Source of the DNA: Gemmatimonadales bacterium
GTDB lineage: Bacteria; Gemmatimonadota; Gemmatimonadetes; Gemmatimonadales; GWC2-71-9
Length of the DNA: 37,336 bases
Assembly (NCBI GenBank): GCA_025934955.1
Contig: JAICWE010000034.1
Location: 1-37,336, forward strand
Direction: 5' to 3'
Shown: positions 7,544 through 15,392 of the stretch, piece by piece
Layout of the letters: each line of letters begins with the position of its first letter
Numbering within the stretch: the first letter of the stretch is position 1
The notes under the pieces: generated by a model
Databases searched by the model: none
Told to the model about the DNA's origin: nothing
What the model saw: only the letters and a program-made list of their open reading frames with translations
Translations under genes and position numbers: made by a program

Positions 7544-9952
7544 ATGGCCGGTAATCTCGTCCCCTCCAAGGCAGCCGAAGCCCTTCAGGCCGGCTCCGGC
7601 GCGTTACCCGCCGTCCCGGATGAAGTCGGTCTCTCATTCCGCGAGCCGCCCGCAGAAGGCGGCGTGCAGTGGGGGCGATACCTGGCGGCGCTTCGGCGCT
7701 TCCGGTGGCTCATTCTGCTGGTGGCTCTGGCCGGGACGGGCCTCAGTGTCCTGGCGACGCGTTTCCTGAAGCCCGAGTACACCGCGACCGCGACGATCTG
7801 GATCGACACGCGCGACGCCCAGGAGGGGAACAGCGGTCCCATTCGCGCCCCGGAGCTGCTGCACAACTACGCCTGGCAGGAGCTGCTCACCACCTATACG
7901 GTGCTCGACTCCGTTATCGAGAAGGAGCACCTCTTTCTGCAGGTGGATGACCCCAGGGACGAGCCTCTCTTCAAGACCTTTCAGCTCAAGCCCCGCTTCG
8001 CGGCCGGCGACTTCCGACTGACTGTCGACGGAGCCGGGAAGCGCTGGACACTCAAGACGGGCGAGGGCCTCGGTGCCGGAAGCGGTGCGGTCGGCGACTC
8101 GGTGGGCCTCCTCGCCGGATTCGCCTGGCAGCCCGACGCACGTCAGCTCGGCCGCGGCCACACGATCAAGTTCAGCGTCACCCCTCCCCGGCAGGCGTCA
8201 GAGGATGTCGCCAAGCGCCTCAACGTCCAGATGGCGGAGAACGGCAACTTCCTTCGGCTGGCGTACAACGACACCGATGCTGCCCGCGCGACCCGCACGC
8301 TCAACGCCCTGCTGGATCAGTTCGTCTCTCTCGCGGCGGATCTGAAGAAGGCCAAGTTGAGCGAGCAGGCCAAGGCGCTCCAGCAGCAGATGGACACCGT
8401 GCACCTGGCGCTCCAGACCGCCGAGGCGCAGCTCGAGGGCTACAAGATCAAGACCATCACCAAGCCCACGGAGTACACCGCGGTGGCGCCCGGCATCAAC
8501 GCCACCCAGGGCACGGTGATGACGGACTACTTCCAGAAGCGGGTGCAGATCGAGCAGTTGAAGCAGGATCGCCAGGCGATCGAGGATGTGCTCCAGCGCG
8601 CCAAGTCCGGCGCATTGGCGGTCGACGCGTTCCAGACGATTCCATCTGTCCGCACCGCTCCCGATCTGAACAAGGCGCTCGCCGAGCTCTCGGCCTCCGA
8701 GGCAGACCTGCGCGCAGCGCGCTATCGCTACACCGACGAGTCGAAGCAGGTCCAGACGCTTCAGGACCGCGTCAATCAACTTCGCGGGCAGACGATTCCC
8801 GCATACGCGACCGCGCTCGCCAACGCGTTGAAGACACAGGAGAACGCGCTGAGCGACCAGGTCGGCTCGCAGTCCAAGGAGCTGCAGACGATTCCGGAGC
8901 GCGCCATCACCGAGCAGCGGCTGGAGCGGAACGTCGGCACGCTGGCCACCATTTACGCGGACGTGCAGGGGCGCTATCAGGCCGCCAAGCTCGCCGAAGC
9001 CAGCGCGACCCCGGACGTGAAGCCGCTCGACCGCGCCATGCAGCCGGACAAGCCGAGCAGCAACAGCGCGCCGCGTATCATTCTTCTCGGCGCTTTGGCG
9101 AGCCTCGGCCTCGGTGTGGGCCTCGCCATCCTGCTGGATCAGCTCGACAAGCGGTTCCGCTACCCGGATCAGGTCACCCGGGAGCTGGGTCTCAGCATCC
9201 TCGGCGCGATCCCGGCGATCCGGAACGTGCGCGCCAGCGAGCGTGACCCGGAGGAAGCGGCGCAGGTGGTCGAGGCGTTCCGCACCATCCGCATGAACCT
9301 GGCGCATTCGTACGGGGCTGCCGGGCCGGTGCTGCTGACGGTATCGAGCCCCGGCGCTGGCGACGGCAAGTCCCTCGTCTCCAGCAACCTCGCGCTTTCG
9401 TTCGCCGAGGCCGGCTACCGCACGTTGCTCATCGATGGCGATATCCGGAGGGGTGAGCTGCACCGGATGTTTTCGACCGATCGTCGTCCCGGACTGCTGG
9501 ATTATCTGGTGGGCGAGACCACGCTCGACGCTGTCGTACGCGGTACGACGCACCGCAACCTGTCGCTCATCCCGTGCGGCACACGGCACCACCACGGCCC
9601 GGAACTGCTCGGTTCCAACGCCATGCGGGAGCTGATGGCGCAGGTGAAGAGCCACTACAACGTGGTCATCATCGATAGCCCGCCGCTCGGCGCCGGCATC
9701 GATCCCTTCGTGCTGGGCACGGCGACGGCGAACCTGCTCCTGGTGCTCCGCTCGGGCGAGACCGATCGCCAGATGACGGAGGAGAAGCTGAAGCTGCTCG
9801 ACCGGCTCCCGATACGGATCCTCGGCGCGGTGCTGAACGACATCAACACCGAAGGCGTGTACAAGTACTACTCGTACATTTACGGCTACACCGCGGACGA
9901 GGAGACCATTCCGCAGCTCGCGGCGCAAGCCGGCGAGGCCTCGACCAGCTGA
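7544..9952 (+). CDS. Wzc-like polysaccharide co-polymerase and tyrosine autokinase (BY-kinase)
   Basis: The 802-residue inner-membrane protein controls chain length and export of exopolysaccharide with a Wza-type partner. A first membrane helix at about 54-72 opens a Wzz-type periplasmic domain with long coiled-coil segments (about 260-300 and 375-480). A second helix lies at about 511-531. The cytoplasmic kinase carries Walker A SPGAGDGKS (602-610), Walker A' LLIDGDIR (628-635) and Walker B VVIIDSPP (707-714). A tyrosine cluster YKYYSYIYGY (773-782) is the expected autophosphorylation site. GGAG lies ten bases before the ATG. The gene stands alone, between a sigma-54-like promoter and a strong terminator. 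Exosortase loci carry a similar chain-length determinant and kinase, usually as two genes; here they are fused. Confidence 0.92.
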   Translation: MAGNLVPSKAAEALQAGSGALPAVPDEVGLSFREPPAEGGVQWGRYLAALRRFRWLILLVALAGTGLSVLATRFLKPEYTATATIWIDTRDAQEGNSGPIRAPELLHNYAWQELLTTYTVLDSVIEKEHLFLQVDDPRDEPLFKTFQLKPRFAAGDFRLTVDGAGKRWTLKTGEGLGAGSGAVGDSVGLLAGFAWQPDARQLGRGHTIKFSVTPPRQASEDVAKRLNVQMAENGNFLRLAYNDTDAARATRTLNALLDQFVSLAADLKKAKLSEQAKALQQQMDTVHLALQTAEAQLEGYKIKTITKPTEYTAVAPGINATQGTVMTDYFQKRVQIEQLKQDRQAIEDVLQRAKSGALAVDAFQTIPSVRTAPDLNKALAELSASEADLRAARYRYTDESKQVQTLQDRVNQLRGQTIPAYATALANALKTQENALSDQVGSQSKELQTIPERAITEQRLERNVGTLATIYADVQGRYQAAKLAEASATPDVKPLDRAMQPDKPSSNSAPRIILLGALASLGLGVGLAILLDQLDKRFRYPDQVTRELGLSILGAIPAIRNVRASERDPEEAAQVVEAFRTIRMNLAHSYGAAGPVLLTVSSPGAGDGKSLVSSNLALSFAEAGYRTLLIDGDIRRGELHRMFSTDRRPGLLDYLVGETTLDAVVRGTTHRNLSLIPCGTRHHHGPELLGSNAMRELMAQVKSHYNVVIIDSPPLGAGIDPFVLGTATANLLLVLRSGETDRQMTEEKLKLLDRLPIRILGAVLNDINTEGVYKYYSYIYGYTADEETIPQLAAQAGEASTS

Positions 9953-9966
9953 GAGCCTGCTCCTGA

Positions 9967-10008
9967 AAACAAGCGGGCCCGCACCGTTCGGTGCGGGCCC
10001 GCTTGTTT
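9967..10008. terminator. Bidirectional terminator after wzc
   Basis: A perfect 19-bp inverted repeat (9967-9985 and 9990-10008) has a GTTC tetraloop. The stem ends in AAA on the left and TTT on the right, so each strand ends its stem with a short U tract. It separates wzc from the convergent regulator gene. Confidence 0.88.
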
Positions 10009-10024
10009 CAACGGCCGGCGTGAG

Positions 10025-10966
10025 TTAATTCAGCGCCGGAGTGAAGGCGCGAACACGCGCGTGTTCGCCGGTGGACCGCAGGTCGCGCAGGGCCGTCGTC
10101 GCGCGGAGCAGGATCTCGACGGCATCCACCGATGCTTGGGCGAAATCCGGGACCGCGCAGTAGCCGGCACGAAGCCGCAGGCGGCGCTCGCCGTCCTCGA
10201 GCGGGACCGGCATCGCCTCTACGGTGCGGCCGAACCGTTCCACGAGACGCTCCACGCCGTCGGCCGCGGTCGCGGGCGCGATGATCGCGAACTCGCCGTC
10301 TGCCAACCGTCCGATCGCGTCCGACGCGCGCCCGCTCTGGCGGAACATGAGGCCGACCTGTGCGGTGACGCGTTCGGCGTCATCGTCGGCCAGCGGTGCC
10401 GCGGCGCCGCCCTCCGCCTCGGCGGCGAAGACCACGCATGCGAGCGCGTCATGTCGCCGGTATGCCTCCGAGCCGATCTCGCGGGCCCGCCGCGCCAGAC
10501 CCCGCATGTTGTAGAGACCGGTCGCCTGATCGAGCAGGCTCTCATCGCGGAGCGCGTCGACTTCGACCTTGCTCTGGATGAAGGTTCGCAGCTTCAGAAG
10601 CAGCGCCTCTCCGTCGAGCGGCTGGCCCAGAAACTCCCATGCGCCGGCGCGATAGGCCTCGAGTCGCTGGGTCCGGCCCGACGGCCCCGACGTGGTGATG
10701 ACCACTGGAGTCGTGGCGCCGAAGTGAGGATCAGCGCGCAGCGCCCGGCAGACGTCGAATCCATGCATGTCCGGCATCTGCGCATCGAGAATGATGAGGT
10801 CCGGCTGTGCAGTGCGAGCTCGTTCGAGCGCCTGCTCGCCGGTAAATGCCCGGATCACGGAATAGCCGTTGGGCGCAAGGATGCTCTCGAGCGACCGGGC
10901 GGACCACTCCTGGTCATTCGCGATGAGCACGAGCGGCGGCCGGCCGGTCCTGTCGCGATTCGCCAT
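10025..10966 (-). CDS. Response regulator with degenerate GGDEF domain
   Basis: From the ATG at 10966 the product is 313 residues. The receiver (about 11-130) keeps the phosphoacceptor Asp61 in LIILDAQMPD, but the conserved Lys after it is replaced by Gln115 (LGQPLDG). A GGDEF-like domain follows (about 145-305): DQATGLYNMRGL resembles the usual DxLTGLxNR segment, but the active-site motif reads ADGEF (222-226) instead of GGDEF. It therefore probably does not make cyclic di-GMP. It might bind GTP or act as a protein partner. The frame stays open upstream to 11059, and GTG at 10997-10995 is an alternative start. The gene is convergent with wzc and stands alone. Confidence 0.8.
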   Translation of the reverse strand: MANRDRTGRPPLVLIANDQEWSARSLESILAPNGYSVIRAFTGEQALERARTAQPDLIILDAQMPDMHGFDVCRALRADPHFGATTPVVITTSGPSGRTQRLEAYRAGAWEFLGQPLDGEALLLKLRTFIQSKVEVDALRDESLLDQATGLYNMRGLARRAREIGSEAYRRHDALACVVFAAEAEGGAAAPLADDDAERVTAQVGLMFRQSGRASDAIGRLADGEFAIIAPATAADGVERLVERFGRTVEAMPVPLEDGERRLRLRAGYCAVPDFAQASVDAVEILLRATTALRDLRSTGEHARVRAFTPALN

Positions 10967-11419
10967 GCTGATGCGCCCCGTGGAGCCGGGTGGAGGGAAT
11001 TTCACAATGTTAGAGACGTGGGCGTCTTCATTTCGGACGCTGGCCGCCCGTCCGCACAACTCATGCGCTTTGGCGACGCGGGAGAAAGCTGTTGATGGAC
11101 AACACGTTACATTTTACTACCAGTTTCCGCAATATGGGAATCGGGGATGCCGCGCCACAGATCGGCCGCTCGATTGCCACGGTCGCGTTTGAGCCCGTTT
11201 GTTGCGCTGGGCCAGCAGTCGCTGTTGGTGCCCAACCACACACGGCGCCATGCAGCCCACGCCTGGTTCCGGCGAAAGATATCGAACAAGCATACGGGGC
11301 AATGGCTTATCGCTGACGCGGGCCCGCTGGGACGCGTCCGCCGGCAGGAGGGGAGCGCGGCGCCAACCTTGTATCAGTACCGAGCGTCCCCCTCGACCTC
11401 ACGCCAGCCCGGATACACG
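10967..11419. other. Gene-poor region upstream of the GGDEF-like regulator
   Basis: No convincing coding frame is seen. An AT-richer patch at about 11101-11140 contains, on the minus strand, TAGTAAAAT-like sequence that could hold a promoter for the regulator gene, and a poor -24/-12 candidate with GA instead of GG (GATTCCCATATTGC, 11142-11129). An AGGAGG at about 11347-11352 has no suitably spaced start codon. Confidence 0.35.
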
Positions 11420-11602
11420 ATGGACCACGACGGACCGCAGCGCGATATCACCGATGCGGCAGCAGATGCGCTTGGGCCGGAAGCCACGGAGGCGGAGCTC
11501 GCCGCATTTCGGCAACGGCTCTCCAACTTCGGGCTGGGTGAAGGCCAGCCGGGCTTGCTCACCGGCGAAGTACCGGCCCAGCGTTCGCGCAAGCGCCGCT
11601 GA
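11420..11602 (+). CDS. Possible small protein of 60 residues, unknown
   Basis: The frame ATG 11420 to TGA 11602 encodes an acidic N-terminal half (MDHDGPQRDITDAAADALG), a probable helix (EATEAELAAFRQRL), a Gly-rich turn and a basic end (QRSRKRR). The third codon positions look GC-rich, as in neighbouring genes, and the composition is protein-like, but there is no clear ribosome-binding site. The frame extends upstream without an obvious better start. I recognise no family. It sits between the regulator and wza and is followed by a hairpin at 11617-11642. Confidence 0.35.
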   Translation: MDHDGPQRDITDAAADALGPEATEAELAAFRQRLSNFGLGEGQPGLLTGEVPAQRSRKRR

Positions 11603-11616
11603 GTTGCCGGGTCTGC

Positions 11617-11642
11617 CGCCGCTTCGGCGCGATGAAGCGGCG
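11617..11642 (+). terminator. Hairpin before the wza promoter
   Basis: CGCCGCTTC (11617-11625) pairs perfectly with GAAGCGGCG (11634-11642) across an 8-nt loop. There is no T tract. It lies just after the possible 60-residue gene and may separate it from wza. Confidence 0.35.
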
Positions 11643-11681
11643 TGAGACGCGTCACGGGTCCCCTGAGGTTTGAAGGTCAAA

Positions 11682-11709
11682 TTGTGTCGGTCATTGATTT
11701 TAGTAGTAT
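11682..11709 (+). promoter_or_regulatory. Sigma-70-type promoter of the wza-exosortase operon
   Basis: TTGTGT (11682-11687) and TAGTAT (11704-11709) are separated by 16 bases in an unusually AT-rich patch. Transcription would start near 11716, about 60 nt before the start codon. No -24/-12 element is seen here, unlike the other operons of the locus. Confidence 0.5.
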
Positions 11710-11775
11710 TCACGCGGCCGAGCCCATTCCGCTGCCAAGGGCGCGCCACGAACCGTTCGAATCGGTGAGGTCAGC

Positions 11776-12510
11776 TTGCGAAACATCGCAGCGGTAGTGG
11801 GATGCCTCATGCTCCTCGGGAGCGCACTTCTGGCGCAGACGACGGCGGCGCCGGACGTGCGCAGCGCTGAAGCGACGCGAGCCGAGCTCGAGCGCCTCGC
11901 GGCTGACCGGGAGCTGACGACGCCGACCGAAGCCGAGATGCTTCGCGATCGGCTCAAGAATGGCGACTTCCAGCCGGGCGACCGCGTCGTACTCCGGGTG
12001 CAGGACGAGCCGACGCTGACCGACACGTTTACCGTCCGCACCGATCGGACGCTCCTGCTGCCCAACCTGCCGGCGATCTCGCTCCAGGGCGTGCTCCACT
12101 CCGAGCTCCAGGACATGCTGACGAAGAAGATCGCCCAGTACATCAAGAACCCCGACGTGCAGGCTACGTCACTGATCCGGGTGGCCGTCCTCGGCACTGT
12201 GAACAAGCCGGGCTTCTACCACCTCCCGGCGGAGATGCTGGCGAGCGAGGCGGTGATGGCGGCGGGCGGACCGGGCGGTAACAGCGACGTCAGCAAGACG
12301 ACCGTACGGCGGAATGGCGCCGAAGTGATCGATCGCAAGCATGTCGCGGATGCGTACGCACGCGGCGCCACCCTGGACGAACTGAACATTCACAGCGGGG
12401 ACGAGATTCTCGTGGGCGAGAAGAGCGGTGGGGCCAAGGCGACACTCGCCACGGTGGGTATCATCTCGGGGCTGCTATTCGGAATCGCCGCGATCGGCCG
12501 GGTCTTCTGA
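11776..12510 (+). CDS. Wza-like polysaccharide export protein (Poly_export/SLBB)
   Basis: The 244-residue protein has a signal peptide (MRNIAAVVGCLMLLGSALLAQ) and a polysaccharide-export domain at about 55-130 (PGDRVVLRVQDEP ... FTVRTDRTLLLPNLPAISL). A SLBB domain follows at about 135-210 (VAVLGTVNKPGFYHLP ... IHSGDEILVG), then a hydrophobic C-terminal helix at about 220-243. Family members form the periplasmic and outer-membrane channel that works with Wzc. The only cysteine is too early to be a credible lipobox, so it is probably not a lipoprotein. It is shorter than Wza and has one SLBB unit. The TTG start at 11776 is supported by GAGG five bases upstream. It is the first gene of a four-gene operon with the sugar transferase, exosortase and EpsI. 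Confidence 0.85.
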   Translation: MRNIAAVVGCLMLLGSALLAQTTAAPDVRSAEATRAELERLAADRELTTPTEAEMLRDRLKNGDFQPGDRVVLRVQDEPTLTDTFTVRTDRTLLLPNLPAISLQGVLHSELQDMLTKKIAQYIKNPDVQATSLIRVAVLGTVNKPGFYHLPAEMLASEAVMAAGGPGGNSDVSKTTVRRNGAEVIDRKHVADAYARGATLDELNIHSGDEILVGEKSGGAKATLATVGIISGLLFGIAAIGRVF

Positions 12511-12518
12511 GTCGTGCC

Positions 12519-13310
12519 ATGGAAATATCGATGACCGGTCTGCACAGCCAGCGGGCCTCCGGACCCGCAGTCCCGCCCCGGTATGATCGCGGCGCGACCT
12601 CAGCGGAGCGAGCGGCATTCGCCGCATTGCGCTCACAGCGGCGGCTTCAGCCGCGCGCGGAGTCCCGTGCCGAAGAGGCGCTCCGGCGCACGGCGAATGT
12701 CCTCATCGCCGTCATCGCGCTCCTGATCGCACTTCCGATGATGGCGCTCGTGGCGATCCTGATCCGCCTTACCTCACGCGGCCCGATCTTCTACACCCAG
12801 ACGCGCGTCGGACTGGACCGGCGGGGACCGCTACCCGAGAACACCAATCACCGCCGCCTCAGCGACATCGGTGGCCGGCCGTTCGCGATCTACAAGTTCC
12901 GCACGATGTACATGAACGCCGAGCAGCGCAGCGGCGCGGTCTGGGCCACGCGCGGCGACCCTCGGGTGACCGCGGTCGGGCGCTTCCTCCGCCAGTACCG
13001 GCTGGACGAGTTGCCACAGCTGCTGAACGTGATCTTCGGCGACATGAACATCGTCGGGCCCCGCCCCGAGCGGCCGACGATCTTCGCTCAATTGCGGGAG
13101 AACATCCAGGAGTATCCTCTGCGACAGCTCGCCAAGCCCGGCATCACCGGCCTGGCGCAGATCAATCATCACTACGACGCCTGTCTGGACGACGTTCGGA
13201 AGAAGGTGCAATACGACCTGGAATACATTCGGCGCCAGGGCCTCGTCGAGGACCTGCGGATCATGCTGAAGACGGTTCCGGTCATCCTCTTCCGTAAAGG
13301 GGGCTGGTAG
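12519..13310 (+). CDS. Polyprenyl-phosphate sugar phosphotransferase (initiating enzyme)
   Basis: The 263-residue protein belongs to the bacterial sugar transferase family, which starts repeat-unit assembly by moving a sugar-1-phosphate from a UDP-sugar to undecaprenyl phosphate in the inner membrane. One membrane segment lies at about 60-83. The cytoplasmic core shows [10 protein letters not shown] (126-135), [15 protein letters not shown] with the Asp163-Glu164 pair, and the substrate-binding GPRPERP (180-186). It is the short form without the N-terminal four-helix domain of WbaP or WcaJ. An insertion of about 20 residues ([16 protein letters not shown]) sits before KFRTM. The sugar cannot be read from the sequence. 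ATG at 12519; a second in-frame ATG at 12531 is possible. It lies 8 bases after the wza-like gene. Confidence 0.9.
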   Translation: MEISMTGLHSQRASGPAVPPRYDRGATSAERAAFAALRSQRRLQPRAESRAEEALRRTANVLIAVIALLIALPMMALVAILIRLTSRGPIFYTQTRVGLDRRGPLPENTNHRRLSDIGGRPFAIYKFRTMYMNAEQRSGAVWATRGDPRVTAVGRFLRQYRLDELPQLLNVIFGDMNIVGPRPERPTIFAQLRENIQEYPLRQLAKPGITGLAQINHHYDACLDDVRKKVQYDLEYIRRQGLVEDLRIMLKTVPVILFRKGGW

Positions 13311-13315
13311 CCTCA

Positions 13316-14203
13316 GTGTCTGCCAGCATCGAGCGGGTGTCGACCGTCGTCGCGGCGGGACGTACGCGTGTGACCCCTGCGGTCATCGCGGCGCTCCTGC
13401 TGTTCGGCGTGCTGTTCGCGCAGCCGATGCGGCTGCTCGCGTCGGACTGGTGGAACGACCCGGAAGCAGGCCACGGGCTGCTGCTCGCGCCGCTCGCGCT
13501 GTGGCTCGCGTGGCGGGCCGGCATCCGCGACGACACCACGCCGCAACCGAAGCTCGGGCTCACGATCCTCGCGGGCGCGGTACTGCTGCGCTATCTCTCC
13601 GGCCTCGCGGCCGAGCTGTTCACCATGCGGGTAAGCATGATCGTCGCCGCGGCCGGTCTGGTGGTGTTCTACTGGGGCGCCCGGCAGCTTCGGCACTGGT
13701 GGCTTCCGTGCATCCTGCTGCTGCTTTCGATCCCTCTGCCGTCGATCGTCACCAACTCCCTCGCTCTGCCGCTGCAGTTCAAGGCGTCCCGCATGGGAGC
13801 GGCGCTGCTGGAGATGCGGCACGTCCCCGTGCGCCTCTCCGGCAACGTCATTCTGCTGCCGGGACATCGCCTGTTCGTCACGGAGGCCTGCAGCGGCCTT
13901 CGGTCACTCACTGCGCTGCTCAGTCTGGGCGTGCTGCTCGGCGGCATGTCGCTACGGCTGCCGCTGAGCCGGGTGCTGCTGATCGCGCTTGCCATCCCCG
14001 TCGCCATCGCGATTAACGGCGTGCGGGTCTTCCTCACCGGATTCCTGGTGTATTTCGTGAGTCCCGAGTTCGGCGAAGGCTTCATGCATCTGACCGAGGG
14101 CTGGGTGCTGTTCATCGTGTCGTTCGGCATTCTCGGCGGGCTCACCTGGCTTCTGGGTCGCGGCGAGCGGCTGCTTCCGCAGAGGGCGACCGGCCATGCG
14201 TGA
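13316..14203 (+). CDS. xrt: Exosortase (EpsH/XrtA-like membrane transpeptidase)
   Basis: The 295-residue multi-pass inner-membrane protein is an exosortase, expected to cleave C-terminal sorting signals of the PEP-CTERM kind and anchor or release exported proteins. The catalytic triad of the family is present: Cys192 in VTEACSGLRSL, Arg237 in INGVRVFLTG and His258 in GFMHLTEGW. The N-terminal family segment SDWWNDPEAGHGLLLAPL (43-60) is also present. About eight membrane helices are visible. The GTG start at 13316 is five bases after the transferase stop. The next gene, EpsI, overlaps it by 8 bp. A separate EpsI gene is typical of the EpsH/XrtA type, but the subtype is not settled. No target protein with a PEP-CTERM tail is in the window. 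Confidence 0.93.
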   Translation: MSASIERVSTVVAAGRTRVTPAVIAALLLFGVLFAQPMRLLASDWWNDPEAGHGLLLAPLALWLAWRAGIRDDTTPQPKLGLTILAGAVLLRYLSGLAAELFTMRVSMIVAAAGLVVFYWGARQLRHWWLPCILLLLSIPLPSIVTNSLALPLQFKASRMGAALLEMRHVPVRLSGNVILLPGHRLFVTEACSGLRSLTALLSLGVLLGGMSLRLPLSRVLLIALAIPVAIAINGVRVFLTGFLVYFVSPEFGEGFMHLTEGWVLFIVSFGILGGLTWLLGRGERLLPQRATGHA

Positions 14204-14858
14204 CCTCCACCGCTGGATGCCGGCGGCGCTGCTCGCGGCGGGATGCGTGCTGTTGGCAAGCGTGAGCGCGCAGCGCGCGATGCCGCTCCGGGCGGAGCTG
14301 CGGACGCTGCCCGACTCCGTGGCCGGCTACATCGGGCACGACCAGGTGATCGGCGCGGATGAACAGCGGGTGGCGGGTATGACGAACTACATCCTGCGGT
14401 TCTTCGCTCCCGCGGGCCGCGCGGCCGATTCAGTGACGGCGGCGGCCTCGGCGTTCTCGGTCTACGTCGGCTACTACGCGCAGCAGACCCAGGGCCGAAC
14501 GATCCACTCGCCCAAGAACTGCCTGCCCGGCGCCGGCTGGGAGGCGCTGTCCGCCGGCTATCGTGACATTGCGACCGGCGCGGGGCCCATCAGGGTCAAT
14601 CGGTATCTGCTCGCCAACAAGGCCAACCGTGCGCTGGTCTACTACTGGTACCAGGGCCGCGGCCGGATTCAGGCGAACGAGTACCGCGTGAAGGTGGAGC
14701 TGATGCGCGATGCCGCGCTGCGCGGGCGAACGGAGGAGGCGCTGGTGCGCATCGTGGTACCGCTCTCGGACACGACCCGGGACGCCGACGCCGAAGCGCT
14801 CGCCGACCGGGTGGCGCAGCGGCTCATTCCACAGGTGTATCAGGTGCTGCCGGCCTGA
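14196..14858 (+). CDS. epsI: EpsI family protein, exosortase partner
   Basis: The 220-residue protein has one N-terminal membrane helix (about 8-26) and a periplasmic domain with the diagnostic EpsI motif HSPKNCLPGAGW (104-115), preceded by YVGYYAQQTQG. EpsI proteins occur next to, or fused to, exosortases and are needed for exopolysaccharide production in methanolan-type loci. Their biochemical role is unknown. The start codon lies inside the last codons of the exosortase gene (overlap 14196-14203), so the two are probably translationally coupled. It is the last gene of the operon and ends 11 bases from a convergent gene. Confidence 0.9.
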   Translation: MRDLHRWMPAALLAAGCVLLASVSAQRAMPLRAELRTLPDSVAGYIGHDQVIGADEQRVAGMTNYILRFFAPAGRAADSVTAAASAFSVYVGYYAQQTQGRTIHSPKNCLPGAGWEALSAGYRDIATGAGPIRVNRYLLANKANRALVYYWYQGRGRIQANEYRVKVELMRDAALRGRTEEALVRIVVPLSDTTRDADAEALADRVAQRLIPQVYQVLPA

Positions 14859-14869
14859 GTCGGCCCGGA

Positions 14870-15382
14870 TCAGCCGTCCTGTCCCACCACCAGCCCCACC
14901 GGCTCCCCTCGATGCCGCGCAGCCTCCGCCGCCCAGATCCGCGCAGCCGATACCCCACCGGACCCGAGTAGCAGCGTCGCCGCCGCGAGGAGCACCGCGT
15001 ACGCGATCGCCTTCCCCGCAGCCACGTCGAAGCCGGCGCGCGCCTCGAGCTTGATGGTTCCCCGCATCTGCAGATAATCGAGCGCGAACACGAGCACGCT
15101 CACGCCCAGCAGCGCGCCGATCACGACCAACGCCGCACCGAGCCCACGCGCGGCACCGCGCCGGCGGAGCACAACGGCGCTGCCGAGCAGGATGGCGGCA
15201 CCGACCAGCGGCAGCAGCAGGAAGTTGTAGAGCAGCCCCAGCGCGCCGAATCGCCAGCTCACCGCGCCGGGATTGGGCGGGAGGATGCGGAGGAGTACAT
15301 CGAGCAGCGGGGCGACGATCAGCACGATGCCGACCGCGTTGATGCCGACCACGAAGCGGCGGGGCGCGAGCTGGGCCTGCAT
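14870..15382 (-). CDS. Small four-helix membrane protein, unknown
   Basis: The 170-residue product has about four hydrophobic segments (near 12-34, 52-76, 90-112 and 130-150), with short loops and a charged C-terminal tail. I recognise no family. It is the last gene of the minus-strand operon that starts with the GT39-like gene, and it begins 10 bases after the processive GT2. AGGAGG lies five bases before the ATG at 15382, a strong ribosome-binding site. It may assist the membrane glycosyltransferase next to it, but that rests on position only. Confidence 0.65.
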   Translation of the reverse strand: MQAQLAPRRFVVGINAVGIVLIVAPLLDVLLRILPPNPGAVSWRFGALGLLYNFLLLPLVGAAILLGSAVVLRRRGAARGLGAALVVIGALLGVSVLVFALDYLQMRGTIKLEARAGFDVAAGKAIAYAVLLAAATLLLGSGGVSAARIWAAEAARHRGEPVGLVVGQDG

Positions 15383-15392
15383 GACGGCCTCC

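Noticed and set aside
8198..9928. 576-residue minus-strand frame inside wzc
   Set aside because: It is the mirror of a clear Wzc coding sequence with all kinase motifs. Its composition (Arg, His, Val, Gln) is typical of antisense shadows.
11748..11766. tRNA T-arm-like sequence ACCG-TTCGAAT-CGGT before wza
   Set aside because: Only one arm is present. No matching acceptor, D or anticodon arms are found around it, and it falls in the leader of the wza operon.
11776..11779. TTGC at the wza start read as a -12 element
   Set aside because: The bases ten upstream are TG with no further -24 match, and the site coincides with the start codon itself.
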